Source: Chryseobacterium defluvii
GTDB lineage: Bacteria > Bacteroidota > Bacteroidia > Flavobacteriales > Weeksellaceae
DNA length: 64,000 nucleotides
Assembly (NCBI RefSeq): GCF_014204415.1
Contig: NZ_JACHLE010000002.1
Coordinates: 372,001 to 436,000 of the forward strand
Direction of reading: 5' to 3'
Each line of letters opens with the position of its first letter. Position 1 is the stretch's first letter. Below are positions 8,288 to 16,810 of the stretch, piece by piece. The position numbers and the translations under genes are program-made. Under the pieces are notes generated by a model. The model did no database searches, was not told the origin of the DNA, and worked only from the letters and a program-made list of their open reading frames with translations.

Positions 8288-10672
8288 ATGGAAGAAAACA
8301 GACAAAACACCGGAAATAAGGAAAAAACATTTCCTCTTCCGCCAAAAAATAAAAAAAATAACTCCTGGAAAAAATGGGTTAAGTTTATTTGGCTTGGACT
8401 CATTGCGGTAGTTTTAGGAATTTCAGCACTTTTCTTTGCTGTTTCTCAGGGATTTATCGGAGAAATGCCTGATGTAAAAGAACTGGAAAACCCTGACATT
8501 TTTGTAGCTTCTGAAATTTATTCCTCAGACGGGGTTTTATTAGGCAAATTTGAAAAAGAGAAAACCCAGCCTGTTGCCTATAAAGATTTGCCACCTTATC
8601 TTGTGTATGCACTGCAGGCTAAAGAAGATGAGCGTTTCAAAGAACATTCCGGCATTGATCTTCAGTCTGTTGTGAGAGCCGTAGTTTTCGGAGGAGGCAG
8701 AGGTGGTGGGTCCACCATCACCCAACAGCTCGCCAAATTGCTTTTCACAGGCGAAAGATCTACAAATAAAATCGAAAGGGCATTTCAAAAGCTGAAAGAA
8801 TGGGTAGTGGCCGTAAGCCTTGAAAAAAGATACACCAAAGAAGAGATCGTTACCTTATATTTTAACAAATTTGACTTTTTATACAATGCCAATGGTATTG
8901 AAATGGCTTCAAGAATTTATTTTAATAAAAGTACAAGCCAGCTTACCTTACCTGAGGCCGCCATGTTTGTTGCCATGCTGGAAAACCCGGTAAAGAACAA
9001 TCCTATGCGAAACCCTGAAAGAGCAAAAGCAAGAAGAGAAGTAGTTCTTAAGCAAATGCTGGAAACAGGATACATCGATCAGACAACTTATGATAAAGCA
9101 GTAGCCACACCGATTACCCTGGATTATCATCCTATTAAAAATATTAATGATGATTATTCTGCCTACTATAAGTTTTATCTGAAAAAGGAAATTGACGGAT
9201 ACCTTCAGGAATATGAAAAACAAAACGGTAAAAAGCTAAACCTTTACAAAGACGGATTAAAAATATACGTTACGCTTGATTCTAAAATGCAGAAATATGC
9301 TGAAGAAGCGATTAGGGAGCATTTAACGGATCTTCAGAAAAGATTTGATGCCGAGCAAAGAGGCAGAAAAGACAGGCCGTTTTACTATCTGTCCAAGAAT
9401 CAGATCAACGATCTGATGTTCCAGGCTATGAAAAGAACCGGACGTTATAAGCAGTTAAAAGCTGCCGGCATTTCGGAAGACTCTATCCTTCTTGAATTTC
9501 ATAAGCCTATTAAAACGTCACGCTTCACATGGAATGGTGAAGAGGAAGTTGAAATGTCTCCTTGGGATTCAATTAGATACCACAAGCAGATTGCTCAGGC
9601 CGGATTGATGTCTATGGTTCCCGGAACCGGTGAGATCAAGGCATGGGTAGGAGGTATAGACTGGCAGCATTTCCAGTATGACCATATAAAGCAAGGTAAA
9701 AGGCAGGTAGGTTCCACATTCAAGCCTTTCGTATATGCCACTGCCATTATGAAACTGGGAATGACCCCTTGTTCTGCAGTATCCAACGCCACTTATAACC
9801 ATAAAGGATGGCATGTTTCGGGAAGAGGAGGAATGCTGACCCTAAAAGATGCTCTAGCCCATTCACAAAACCCGGTAGCAGCACGTCTTATAGAGATGAC
9901 GGGGGTGGATGCCGTGATCCAGACCGCCAGAGATCTGGGCGTAACGGAAGAAATTCCAAGAAACAATACCATAGCTTTAGGTTCTTCAGATATTACCATT
10001 TATGAGATGTTAGGTGCTTACAGCACATTCGCAAATTATGGAAATTACAATAAGCCGGAAATGATCTGGAGAATTGAAGATGCCAATAACAGAGTAATCA
10101 AGGAGATCAATGTAGATCCGAAAGAAGTAATGAACCCTCTGTATGCCTACACTATGATCGAACTGATGAAAGGGGTGGCACAGTACGGGACTGCTTCCGG
10201 AGAACTTTCAAGAAAAGGAATATCAAAAGATGTGGAAATTGCAGGAAAAACAGGTACTACTGATGATAACTCAGATGGGTGGTTTATTGGTATCACCCCT
10301 AAACTGGCAACAGGAGCCTGGGTTGGATGGGAAGACAGGGCTGCTCACTTCTACGGAACCGGAGAAGGACAGGGTGCTAAAATGGCATTGCCTATCTGGG
10401 CGATCTTCATGAAGAAAGTATGGGCCGATAAAACTTTGGGGATCTCCACTGATGATAAATTCGTGAAGCCATCCGAATGGAAAGACGGCTGTTCGGATCT
10501 TCAGGGCCTTAGTTCCGGATATGGAGACGAAGGCGGGTTGCAGACCATCGATGAGATTAAAAACCCAAAACTGGTAGATCCAGGACCGAGAAACCACTCC
10601 TCTGATAAAAAAGAGGAGAACGTAAATGAAAATTTAAATACCGGTGAAGATATAGATTTCAATAATAAATAG
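8288..10672 (+). CDS. Penicillin-binding protein 1A (class A, bifunctional)
   Basis: This 794-aa peptidoglycan synthase has one TM segment (about 33-55). The GT51 glycosyltransferase domain has catalytic Glu113 in the EDERF motif and GSTITQQLAK at 141-150. The penicillin-binding transpeptidase domain has STFK with Ser476, an SxN-type HSQN motif and KTGT at 654-657. It polymerises and crosslinks glycan strands in the periplasm. It is the last gene of the ricT-gldH unit, and a strong terminator follows. The C-terminal 50 residues are polar and probably disordered. Confidence 0.95.
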   Translation: MEENRQNTGNKEKTFPLPPKNKKNNSWKKWVKFIWLGLIAVVLGISALFFAVSQGFIGEMPDVKELENPDIFVASEIYSSDGVLLGKFEKEKTQPVAYKDLPPYLVYALQAKEDERFKEHSGIDLQSVVRAVVFGGGRGGGSTITQQLAKLLFTGERSTNKIERAFQKLKEWVVAVSLEKRYTKEEIVTLYFNKFDFLYNANGIEMASRIYFNKSTSQLTLPEAAMFVAMLENPVKNNPMRNPERAKARREVVLKQMLETGYIDQTTYDKAVATPITLDYHPIKNINDDYSAYYKFYLKKEIDGYLQEYEKQNGKKLNLYKDGLKIYVTLDSKMQKYAEEAIREHLTDLQKRFDAEQRGRKDRPFYYLSKNQINDLMFQAMKRTGRYKQLKAAGISEDSILLEFHKPIKTSRFTWNGEEEVEMSPWDSIRYHKQIAQAGLMSMVPGTGEIKAWVGGIDWQHFQYDHIKQGKRQVGSTFKPFVYATAIMKLGMTPCSAVSNATYNHKGWHVSGRGGMLTLKDALAHSQNPVAARLIEMTGVDAVIQTARDLGVTEEIPRNNTIALGSSDITIYEMLGAYSTFANYGNYNKPEMIWRIEDANNRVIKEINVDPKEVMNPLYAYTMIELMKGVAQYGTASGELSRKGISKDVEIAGKTGTTDDNSDGWFIGITPKLATGAWVGWEDRAAHFYGTGEGQGAKMALPIWAIFMKKVWADKTLGISTDDKFVKPSEWKDGCSDLQGLSSGYGDEGGLQTIDEIKNPKLVDPGPRNHSSDKKEENVNENLNTGEDIDFNNK

Positions 10673-10690
10673 ATTCTTCTTTAAAAATAG

Positions 10691-10723
10691 AAAAGACCTT
10701 CCGAATTCTTTGGAAGGTCTTTT
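10691..10723 (+). terminator. Terminator after PBP1A
   Basis: AAGACCTTCC (10693-10702) pairs with GGAAGGTCTT (10712-10721), followed by a T run to 10726. It ends the ricT-gldH-PBP1A unit just before the selO promoter. Confidence 0.85.
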
Positions 10724-10734
10724 TTTATTATTGG

Positions 10735-10742
10735 TATCTTTG
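10735..10742 (+). promoter_or_regulatory. -7 box of selO
   Basis: TATCTTTG ends 4 nt before the ATG at 10747, so the transcript would be leaderless or nearly so. It immediately follows the upstream terminator's T run. Confidence 0.5.
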
Positions 10743-10746
10743 ATCC

Positions 10747-12288
10747 ATGAATATTAAAAATATCAAACAGCCGTTTATAGAAAACTTTCCCGGTGATTTT
10801 TCAAATAATCCCATACAAAGGAATACCCCAAAAGTACTGTTTGCTACAGTCGCTCCTGCCGGGTTCAGCCAGCCGGAACTGATTGTTTTCAACAAAGACC
10901 TTTCAGAAGAAACGGGCTTGGGAACACCTGAAAAAGAAGACATAAGCTTCCTTGCGGGAAGTGACCTTCCGGAAAACATCCGTCCTTATGCAACAGCTTA
11001 CGCCGGGCATCAGTTTGGCAGTTGGGCCGGGCAGCTTGGAGACGGAAGAGCCATCTTTGCAGGAGAAATCATTAATAATCTAGGTAAAAGAACAGAAATA
11101 CAATGGAAAGGAGCCGGGGCAACTCCTTATTCGCGGCATGCCGACGGAAGAGCAGTATTAAGGTCCTCTGTCAGGGAATATTTGATGAGTGAAGCAATGC
11201 ATCATTTGGGTATCCTGACGACACGGGCATTAAGCCTGTGCTTCACGGGAGAAAATGTAGTAAGGGATATGATGTATAACGGGAATCCTAAGGAAGAAAA
11301 AGGAGCCGTAATGATAAGAATGGCGGAAAGCTTTCTTCGTTTCGGCCATTTTGAACTGATTTCTGCCCAGAAGGAATACAAGACCTTACAGGATCTGACA
11401 GATTTTACCATTCAAAACTATTTCCCGCAGATCATATCGGAAGGGATTCAGAAGTATAAAGAATTTTTTGAAACCGTTTGCCGTAAAACAGCCAATCTCA
11501 TGGTTGAATGGTACCGTGTAGGTTTTGTTCACGGGGTTATGAATACAGATAACATGTCTATCCTTGGCCTGACCATAGACTACGGCCCCTATTCCATGAT
11601 GGATGAATATGACCTGAATTTCACTCCCAATACCACCGACCTTCCGGGAAGAAGATATGCTTTCGGAAAACAGGGACAAATTGCCCAATGGAACCTCTGG
11701 CAGCTGGCCAATGCCCTCTATCCGCTGATTAAAGATGAAAAATTCCTGGAAGATGTTTTGAATAATTTCGGAAACCATTTCTGGGGAGCTCATGATCAAA
11801 TGTTGTGTAAAAAATTCGGTTTTGAAGAGCTTCTTGATGGAGACGAAGAATTCTTCACGAACTGGCAGGGATTAATGCAGGAGTTGAGGCTGGATTATAC
11901 CTTGTTTTTCAAGCAGCTTGAAAAAACTGATATTGACAGTGATCTAAGATTTTTGTTTGAAAATGTTTCTTATACTCAATTGGATGATGAAAGCGTAAAT
12001 AAGCTTAAAGATTTTATCGGGAAGTACAATGCAAGGCTTTCGGTAAACTCTATATCAAAAGAAGAATCAATAGAATTAATGAAAAAGTCCAATCCTGCAT
12101 TTATCTTAAGAAATTACTTATTATTTGAATGTATTGAAGAAATTGAGAACGGTAAAACAGAAATGCTGGATAAATTAATTATGGCACTGAAAGATCCTTA
12201 CCAGGAAATTTATCCTGAATTTTCAGGTAAAAGACCTTCAGGATATGATGGTATTTCAGGCTGTTCCATGCTTTCCTGCAGTTCATAA
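10747..12288 (+). CDS. selO: SelO/YdiU-family protein adenylyltransferase
   Basis: This 513-aa pseudokinase-fold enzyme has the conserved AYAGHQFGSWAGQLGDGRA segment (about residues 84-102), the GAGATPYSRHADGRAVLRSS nucleotide-binding stretch, and GVMNTDNMSILGLTIDYGP containing the metal-binding Asn/Asp. SelO transfers AMP to Ser/Thr/Tyr of target proteins and in E. coli takes part in oxidative-stress responses. The last residues are Cys-Ser-Ser, with Cys511 at the position of selenocysteine in the eukaryotic protein. It is monocistronic, with its own -7 box. Confidence 0.9.
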   Translation: MNIKNIKQPFIENFPGDFSNNPIQRNTPKVLFATVAPAGFSQPELIVFNKDLSEETGLGTPEKEDISFLAGSDLPENIRPYATAYAGHQFGSWAGQLGDGRAIFAGEIINNLGKRTEIQWKGAGATPYSRHADGRAVLRSSVREYLMSEAMHHLGILTTRALSLCFTGENVVRDMMYNGNPKEEKGAVMIRMAESFLRFGHFELISAQKEYKTLQDLTDFTIQNYFPQIISEGIQKYKEFFETVCRKTANLMVEWYRVGFVHGVMNTDNMSILGLTIDYGPYSMMDEYDLNFTPNTTDLPGRRYAFGKQGQIAQWNLWQLANALYPLIKDEKFLEDVLNNFGNHFWGAHDQMLCKKFGFEELLDGDEEFFTNWQGLMQELRLDYTLFFKQLEKTDIDSDLRFLFENVSYTQLDDESVNKLKDFIGKYNARLSVNSISKEESIELMKKSNPAFILRNYLLFECIEEIENGKTEMLDKLIMALKDPYQEIYPEFSGKRPSGYDGISGCSMLSCSS

Positions 12289-12377
12289 CTGGTAACTTTA
12301 CAACAAACATGTTTATAATTAATAATTTAACAGCGTATTTATTTTTTATTTAACTTTACCTGAAATAATAATTCCCT

Positions 12378-13307
12378 ATGAAAAAACTTTTATTTTCTTT
12401 CAGCTTATTAGTGTCAGGGGCATTTGCTCATGCACAAACAGTATTATTAGATGAAAATTTTGACTCTTACACTAATTTCGCCATTACCGGCTTCGGAAGC
12501 TGGCTGACATTGGATTTAGACGGTCTTGAAACTTATACCGGCGGGCTTCCAACGGGTGCTACCCCTTGGGTTAATGCCGGTGATCCGCAAGCATTTATGA
12601 TCTTTAACCCGACAGCTGCGGGAGTAACCAACGCCGCTACTGCCACTCCCCCGGATAATGAGGTAAGAAATTTTGATGCTCACAGCGGACAAAAATATGC
12701 CGCAGCATGGGATGCTGTACCTGCCGGAGGATCAACAGCCAACAACGACTGGTTGATAAGCCCTGCTGTAACATTGGGTGCCAGTGGAAACCAATTGACA
12801 TTATGGGTAAAATCATTATCCAACACCTATGGACTTGAGAAATATAAAGTGGGAGTATATGTGGGTTCCGGAACACCTACATCCTCTGCCAGCTTTACGA
12901 TTATTTCAGGAGCTCTTCCTTTATCAGCAGCTTATCCTAACTGGGAACAAAAAACCTATCCTTTAGATGCTTACTCCGGGCAGACTGTACGTATTGGTAT
13001 CCAATGTGTTTCTTCAGACAACTACATGTTTATGGTGGATGATGTTAAAATTATGACAGGTGTTCTTTCCACAAATGAGGTTTCCAAAACAAGAACCAAT
13101 ATCTTCCCGAACCCTACGAAAGGAGAAATTAATATCAGAACAGACAAAAAAATAAAATCCTCAACGTTATTTGATATGGCAGGTAAGTCCTTATTAAAAT
13201 CAAATGCTGAAAAAATAGACATTTCCTCATTACCAAAAGGAACTTATCTGATGCAGATTGAATTCAATGACGGAACTACTTCCAACGAAAAAATCATCAG
13301 AGAATAA
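12378..13307 (+). CDS. Exported protein with T9SS type A sorting domain (choice-of-anchor J-like)
   Basis: This 309-aa protein starts with a Sec signal (cleaved after AFAHA, about residue 19). The middle (about 20-215) is a jelly-roll-like module beginning LLDENFDSYTNF, with NNDWLISPAVTL and a late VDDVKI motif. This is the pattern of choice-of-anchor J/cleaved-adhesin domains in Bacteroidota surface proteins. The C-terminus (about 235-309) is a type A sorting domain: FPNPTKGEINI, then a predicted beta-sandwich ending GTYLMQIEFNDGTTSNEKIIRE. It should be secreted by T9SS and attached to the surface. No enzymatic motif is seen. A terminator follows. Confidence 0.85.
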   Translation: MKKLLFSFSLLVSGAFAHAQTVLLDENFDSYTNFAITGFGSWLTLDLDGLETYTGGLPTGATPWVNAGDPQAFMIFNPTAAGVTNAATATPPDNEVRNFDAHSGQKYAAAWDAVPAGGSTANNDWLISPAVTLGASGNQLTLWVKSLSNTYGLEKYKVGVYVGSGTPTSSASFTIISGALPLSAAYPNWEQKTYPLDAYSGQTVRIGIQCVSSDNYMFMVDDVKIMTGVLSTNEVSKTRTNIFPNPTKGEINIRTDKKIKSSTLFDMAGKSLLKSNAEKIDISSLPKGTYLMQIEFNDGTTSNEKIIRE

Positions 13308-13332
13308 TTTAACATTCATATGATCTTTAAAG

Positions 13333-13352
13333 CTCACTGTAATCCCAGTGAG
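13333..13352 (+). terminator. Terminator after the T9SS protein
   Basis: CTCACTG (13333-13339) pairs with CAGTGAG (13346-13352), followed by TTTTTT. Confidence 0.75.
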
Positions 13353-13362
13353 TTTTTTATTT

Positions 13363-13370
13363 TATTTTTG
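13363..13370 (+). promoter_or_regulatory. -7 box upstream of the 13387 membrane gene
   Basis: TATTTTTG matches TAnnTTTG and lies 16 nt before the GTG start, giving a very short leader. Confidence 0.45.
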
Positions 13371-13386
13371 CAAAAATCTTTAACAG

Positions 13387-14661
13387 GTGTCAGTGAAATC
13401 TAAATTCATCAGTTTCTTTAAACTTATTTTTCCTTCATCAGCCATCGAAGGGGTAGTTTTTATCTTTTTCATAATATGCTATGGAATCTTAGGCTCTTAT
13501 ATCGCTCTCAATTACAGGGTAATTTTTGACAACAGGATTCCCTGGGATGCCTATTTCAGCTTTGATAACCGCTCCATCGTTATGACCGGCGGAAGCTTTG
13601 AAAGACACCCTCTGTCCTATTATTTTTTCAATTGGGTAAGAGAACTTGCTTTACTTATATCTGGGGGCAAAATGGACGCTACATTCAGGCTGGCTTTAGC
13701 CTGGTTCAGCAATATTATCATCAGCCTCAGTATTCTTCAGGTCTTTAAATATTTAAAGAACGTTATTAAGCTTCCTCCGGCAATTAATTTATTGATCGTT
13801 GCTTTTTACAGTATTTTTTCCACCAATATCATCCTTTCATTTACTCCGGAAAATTTCACTTACACCTTATTTCTACTGACTTTATTCCAGCATTATTCTG
13901 CCATAAAGCTCAAAAAAGAAGAAAAGATATCCACTATGGCACTGGCATTGGCAGGAATTTCTGTCGGCGGGCTTACAGTAACCAATATCGTTAAGGTTTT
14001 TATCCCTGTATTATTTGAAAAGAATCTTTTCAGAAGCTGGAAAAAATTTGGAAATGCGGTTTTCAGAACTTTATTCACTCTAGCCTGCTTTGTGTTTTTT
14101 TATCTCAACAGGATTGATTTCAAATATCAGAATATTGCTGAACGGACAGAGAAACAATATGAAAAGTTTTCCAATGTAACATCCACCCCCACATGGGATA
14201 TGATATCATCCTATTTCTTCGGCGGAAACATCCTGTTTTCCAACTTTATAGTACGGGACAGGCATAATATGAACGGGTTTGAATATAAAGGATTAGTGAT
14301 GGATGTTTACTCTTCCTGGATTCCTTATGTTTTTATCTCTATATTGCTGATTCTGGTGCTATGGGGCTATTTCAGGAATTTCAGTACCCAGCTGGTTCAA
14401 ATTATAATGATTTCTTTTTTTGTGGATATCATCATCCATTGTGTGATGAGGTTCGGCCTGCACACCTCATACATCTATGGCGCTCATTTTATTTTTGCAT
14501 ACCCTTTGCTTTTAGGGTGGCTTTATTACTCCTACAGATCATTCCCGAAAATGCTTTCTTTTTTAACCGCTATACTCGGTGTTCTCTTTATTTACCTGGC
14601 GGTTAACAATTTTATCAGGATGACTGAGTTTTTTCATTTTATCAATCAGTATTACCAATAA
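13387..14661 (+). CDS. Polytopic inner-membrane protein of unknown function
   Basis: This 424-aa protein has about ten hydrophobic segments, starting with residues 17-40 and ending with FLTAILGVLFIYLAVNNFI near the C-terminus. The layout (TM1, a periplasmic loop with RIPWDAYFSFDN, then many helices) resembles GT-C glycosyltransferase or ArnT-like membrane enzymes. I see no diagnostic catalytic motif, so I assign no activity. The start is GTG at 13387, just after a -7 box; a second GTG lies 6 nt further on. It shares a bidirectional terminator with the convergent SPOR gene. Confidence 0.75.
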   Translation: MSVKSKFISFFKLIFPSSAIEGVVFIFFIICYGILGSYIALNYRVIFDNRIPWDAYFSFDNRSIVMTGGSFERHPLSYYFFNWVRELALLISGGKMDATFRLALAWFSNIIISLSILQVFKYLKNVIKLPPAINLLIVAFYSIFSTNIILSFTPENFTYTLFLLTLFQHYSAIKLKKEEKISTMALALAGISVGGLTVTNIVKVFIPVLFEKNLFRSWKKFGNAVFRTLFTLACFVFFYLNRIDFKYQNIAERTEKQYEKFSNVTSTPTWDMISSYFFGGNILFSNFIVRDRHNMNGFEYKGLVMDVYSSWIPYVFISILLILVLWGYFRNFSTQLVQIIMISFFVDIIIHCVMRFGLHTSYIYGAHFIFAYPLLLGWLYYSYRSFPKMLSFLTAILGVLFIYLAVNNFIRMTEFFHFINQYYQ

Positions 14662-14662
14662 A

Positions 14663-14688
14663 AAAAGCGGAGAAAATTCTCCGCTTTT
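14663..14688. terminator. Bidirectional terminator
   Basis: AAAAGCGGAGAA (14663-14674) is complementary to TTCTCCGCTTTT (14677-14688), with A/T tracts on both sides. It sits between convergent genes and can serve both. Confidence 0.8.
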
Positions 14689-14706
14689 AATTTTTTATAT
14701 CTGGTT

Positions 14707-15246
14707 TTATTTAGCTTCCGCACAGAAGATCCTGTACTGTACCGCAATTGCCGATTTAAAGTATTCGCGTACCCTCGAAAGGTCTGAAGCAGCGCTTTGC
14801 TTTGTAAAATAGCTTCCTGCCAGGATTTTATAATTAGGCCTTAAAGATGCGTCTGTTTCCACTTTCAGGTTTGGGAATCTTCTTCTGAAATAAGCCTTCA
14901 CCTCATTCGCTTCATCGTTACTTTTTACCGTTGTAATTTGAATCTTATACCCTAAGATCCTTGGGTTTTTCCTGCATACTTCAGCATTGGTCAGCTCTCT
15001 ATTCGGAACATATATTTTTGTCGGTTTTGTATAGGACTCGTCACTGCCACTATCTCTGGGGGTAGTATTATTTGCCGTTCTCGAACATTTTTCTTCAAGA
15101 CTTTCCAGTGCATCCTGCACCTTAGGATCCATCGACATGATAAGTTCTGTTCCCGCGAGGGTATCTCTTTTTACAACCTGTTGTGCTTCAATATTATAAA
15201 ATCCAAACAAAGATAATACTGAAAATATTTTGATAAAATTTCTCAT
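14707..15246 (-). CDS. Exported SPOR-domain-like protein
   Basis: This 179-aa protein has a Sec signal (about residues 1-21). A charged linker with a potential disulfide Cys follows. The C-terminal domain (about 95-175) reads GYKIQITTVKSNDEANEVKAY, then PNYKILAGSYFTKQSAASDL. This is the two-repeat pattern of SPOR domains, which bind denuded peptidoglycan at division sites in other bacteria. It is monocistronic, with a canonical promoter upstream. A role in the cell wall is inference. Confidence 0.75.
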   Translation of the reverse strand: MRNFIKIFSVLSLFGFYNIEAQQVVKRDTLAGTELIMSMDPKVQDALESLEEKCSRTANNTTPRDSGSDESYTKPTKIYVPNRELTNAEVCRKNPRILGYKIQITTVKSNDEANEVKAYFRRRFPNLKVETDASLRPNYKILAGSYFTKQSAASDLSRVREYFKSAIAVQYRIFCAEAK

Positions 15247-15261
15247 TTAAGCTTATTTCCG

Positions 15262-15293
15262 CAAATTTATATAAATTAAAAAATTATACCAAA
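15262..15293 (-). promoter_or_regulatory. Complete promoter of the SPOR-domain gene
   Basis: The minus strand carries TTTG (15293-15290), a 20-nt spacer and TAAATTTG (15269-15262), 15 nt before the ATG. This is a textbook Bacteroidota promoter. Confidence 0.7.
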
Positions 15294-15376
15294 CTTGTTT
15301 ATTTAGAATGAGTACAAATTAAACTTAAATGATATTTTCCCTTTTCTATATGCCGTTAAATTTCTGTTAAAAATGT

Positions 15377-15384
15377 TATTTTTG
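15377..15384 (+). promoter_or_regulatory. -7 box of the act operon
   Basis: TATTTTTG matches TAnnTTTG and lies 47 nt before the actA ATG. The -33 element is not exact. Confidence 0.5.
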
Positions 15385-15431
15385 CCGAATTGATTAAATG
15401 TTCAATAATTTACTAACATAAGATAATTTAA

Positions 15432-16787
15432 ATGATTAGTTGGAGAAAGCATTATAAACAAACGTTGATTGCAATAGGCTTATTGTTATCAACCAGTGCT
15501 TCAATTTACGGGCAAGACGGTGATCCTAAAAATGGTGAAAAACTTTTTAAGGCAAACTGTACGGCATGTCACGCTTTAGGAAAACAGGTTATCGGGCCAG
15601 ATCTAAAAGGTGTTGTAGACAGGTTGAAAACCGAGCAGGGCTTGGATAAAGACTGGCTTCACAAGTGGATCAAAGACAATAAGGCCTTAAGAGCTTCCGG
15701 TGACAAATACGCCAATCAGGTTTATGAAAAATTCAATAAGACTGAGATGCTGGTCTTTCCTAATCTTACGGATAAGGATATAGACGACATCTTAGCTTAT
15801 ACAACTAATCCTCCTGTTGAAGAGAAAAAACCTGAAACACCTCCAGGTACTGAAACAACAACAGTAGCCTCAACAGACAAAACCACTACAAATATTGTAA
15901 TTATTTCACTTTTAGCCATTGCAGGCTTATTGGTTTGGATCCTGTTAAAACTGAGACAATTAGTTAAATTGGGACAGTCTGAGGATCTAGCCGGGCTTAA
16001 CGAAACCAGAGTTCGTTCTTTCAGTGAAATCTATCAGAAATATCACTATGTAGGCAAAGGATTATTGGCAATTCTTGCTATTTTAGCAACTTATGGAATC
16101 TGGAATTGGATTATGTGGATCGGGGTCTATAAAGGATATAAGCCTGAGCAGCCTATCTACTTCTCACACAAGATCCACGCCGGAGAAAACAAAATTGACT
16201 GTCAGCTATGCCACTCCAGCGCCAAATACGGTAAAGTTTCCGAAATTCCTTCTATGAATGTTTGTATGAACTGTCACAGAACCATTTCCGAGTACAATGC
16301 AGACCACTATATGGAGCCAGGAAAAGATAAGGCATTTTATGATGGTGAGATCCAGAAGATCTATGCGGCAACAGGCTGGGATCCTGCAAAACAACAATAT
16401 ACCGGAAAAACTCAGCCGGTAGAATGGACAAGAATCCACAACATGCCGGATTTTGTATACTTCAACCACTCACAGCACGTTGTAGCAGGTGAACAGGCGA
16501 TCATCAATTCTTTCAACAAGAAAAATCCAAATAACAAAATAGATGTTGTTTGTAAAGCATGTCACGGAAAAATAGACACAATGAATGTTGTTCAGATGGC
16601 TAATGACTTCACAATGGGATGGTGTATTGAGTGCCACAGAACAACTGAAGTTGATATGAACAATGGTTATAATAAAGAATACTTCAAGAATCTACATGAC
16701 AAGTTGAAAAAACAATACCCTAAAGATGGTGGTAAGATCACTGTAGATGCAATTGGAGGTCTTGAGTGTGGTAAATGTCATTATTAA
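15432..16787 (+). CDS. actA: Alternative complex III subunit A, multihaem cytochrome c
   Basis: This 451-aa protein has a signal peptide and six CXXCH haem sites: CTACH (43-47) in an N-terminal mono-haem domain, then CQLCH, CMNCH, CKACH, CIECH and CGKCH in the C-terminal pentahaem domain. Two TM segments (about 153-173 and 208-230) separate the two parts. ActA of alternative complex III takes electrons from the quinol-oxidising core and passes them toward downstream cytochromes. The fused mono-haem domain is the Bacteroidota arrangement. It is the first gene of six in the same direction. Confidence 0.93.
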   Translation: MISWRKHYKQTLIAIGLLLSTSASIYGQDGDPKNGEKLFKANCTACHALGKQVIGPDLKGVVDRLKTEQGLDKDWLHKWIKDNKALRASGDKYANQVYEKFNKTEMLVFPNLTDKDIDDILAYTTNPPVEEKKPETPPGTETTTVASTDKTTTNIVIISLLAIAGLLVWILLKLRQLVKLGQSEDLAGLNETRVRSFSEIYQKYHYVGKGLLAILAILATYGIWNWIMWIGVYKGYKPEQPIYFSHKIHAGENKIDCQLCHSSAKYGKVSEIPSMNVCMNCHRTISEYNADHYMEPGKDKAFYDGEIQKIYAATGWDPAKQQYTGKTQPVEWTRIHNMPDFVYFNHSQHVVAGEQAIINSFNKKNPNNKIDVVCKACHGKIDTMNVVQMANDFTMGWCIECHRTTEVDMNNGYNKEYFKNLHDKLKKQYPKDGGKITVDAIGGLECGKCHY

Positions 16788-16810
16788 TAACTAAAAAATT
16801 AGAAGTATAA

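Noticed and set aside
8288..10672. Cell-wall gene cluster or mobile resistance element around PBP1A
   Set aside because: No resistance gene, integrase or compositional break is present. The gene order ricT-gldH-PBP1A looks like an ordinary flavobacterial arrangement.
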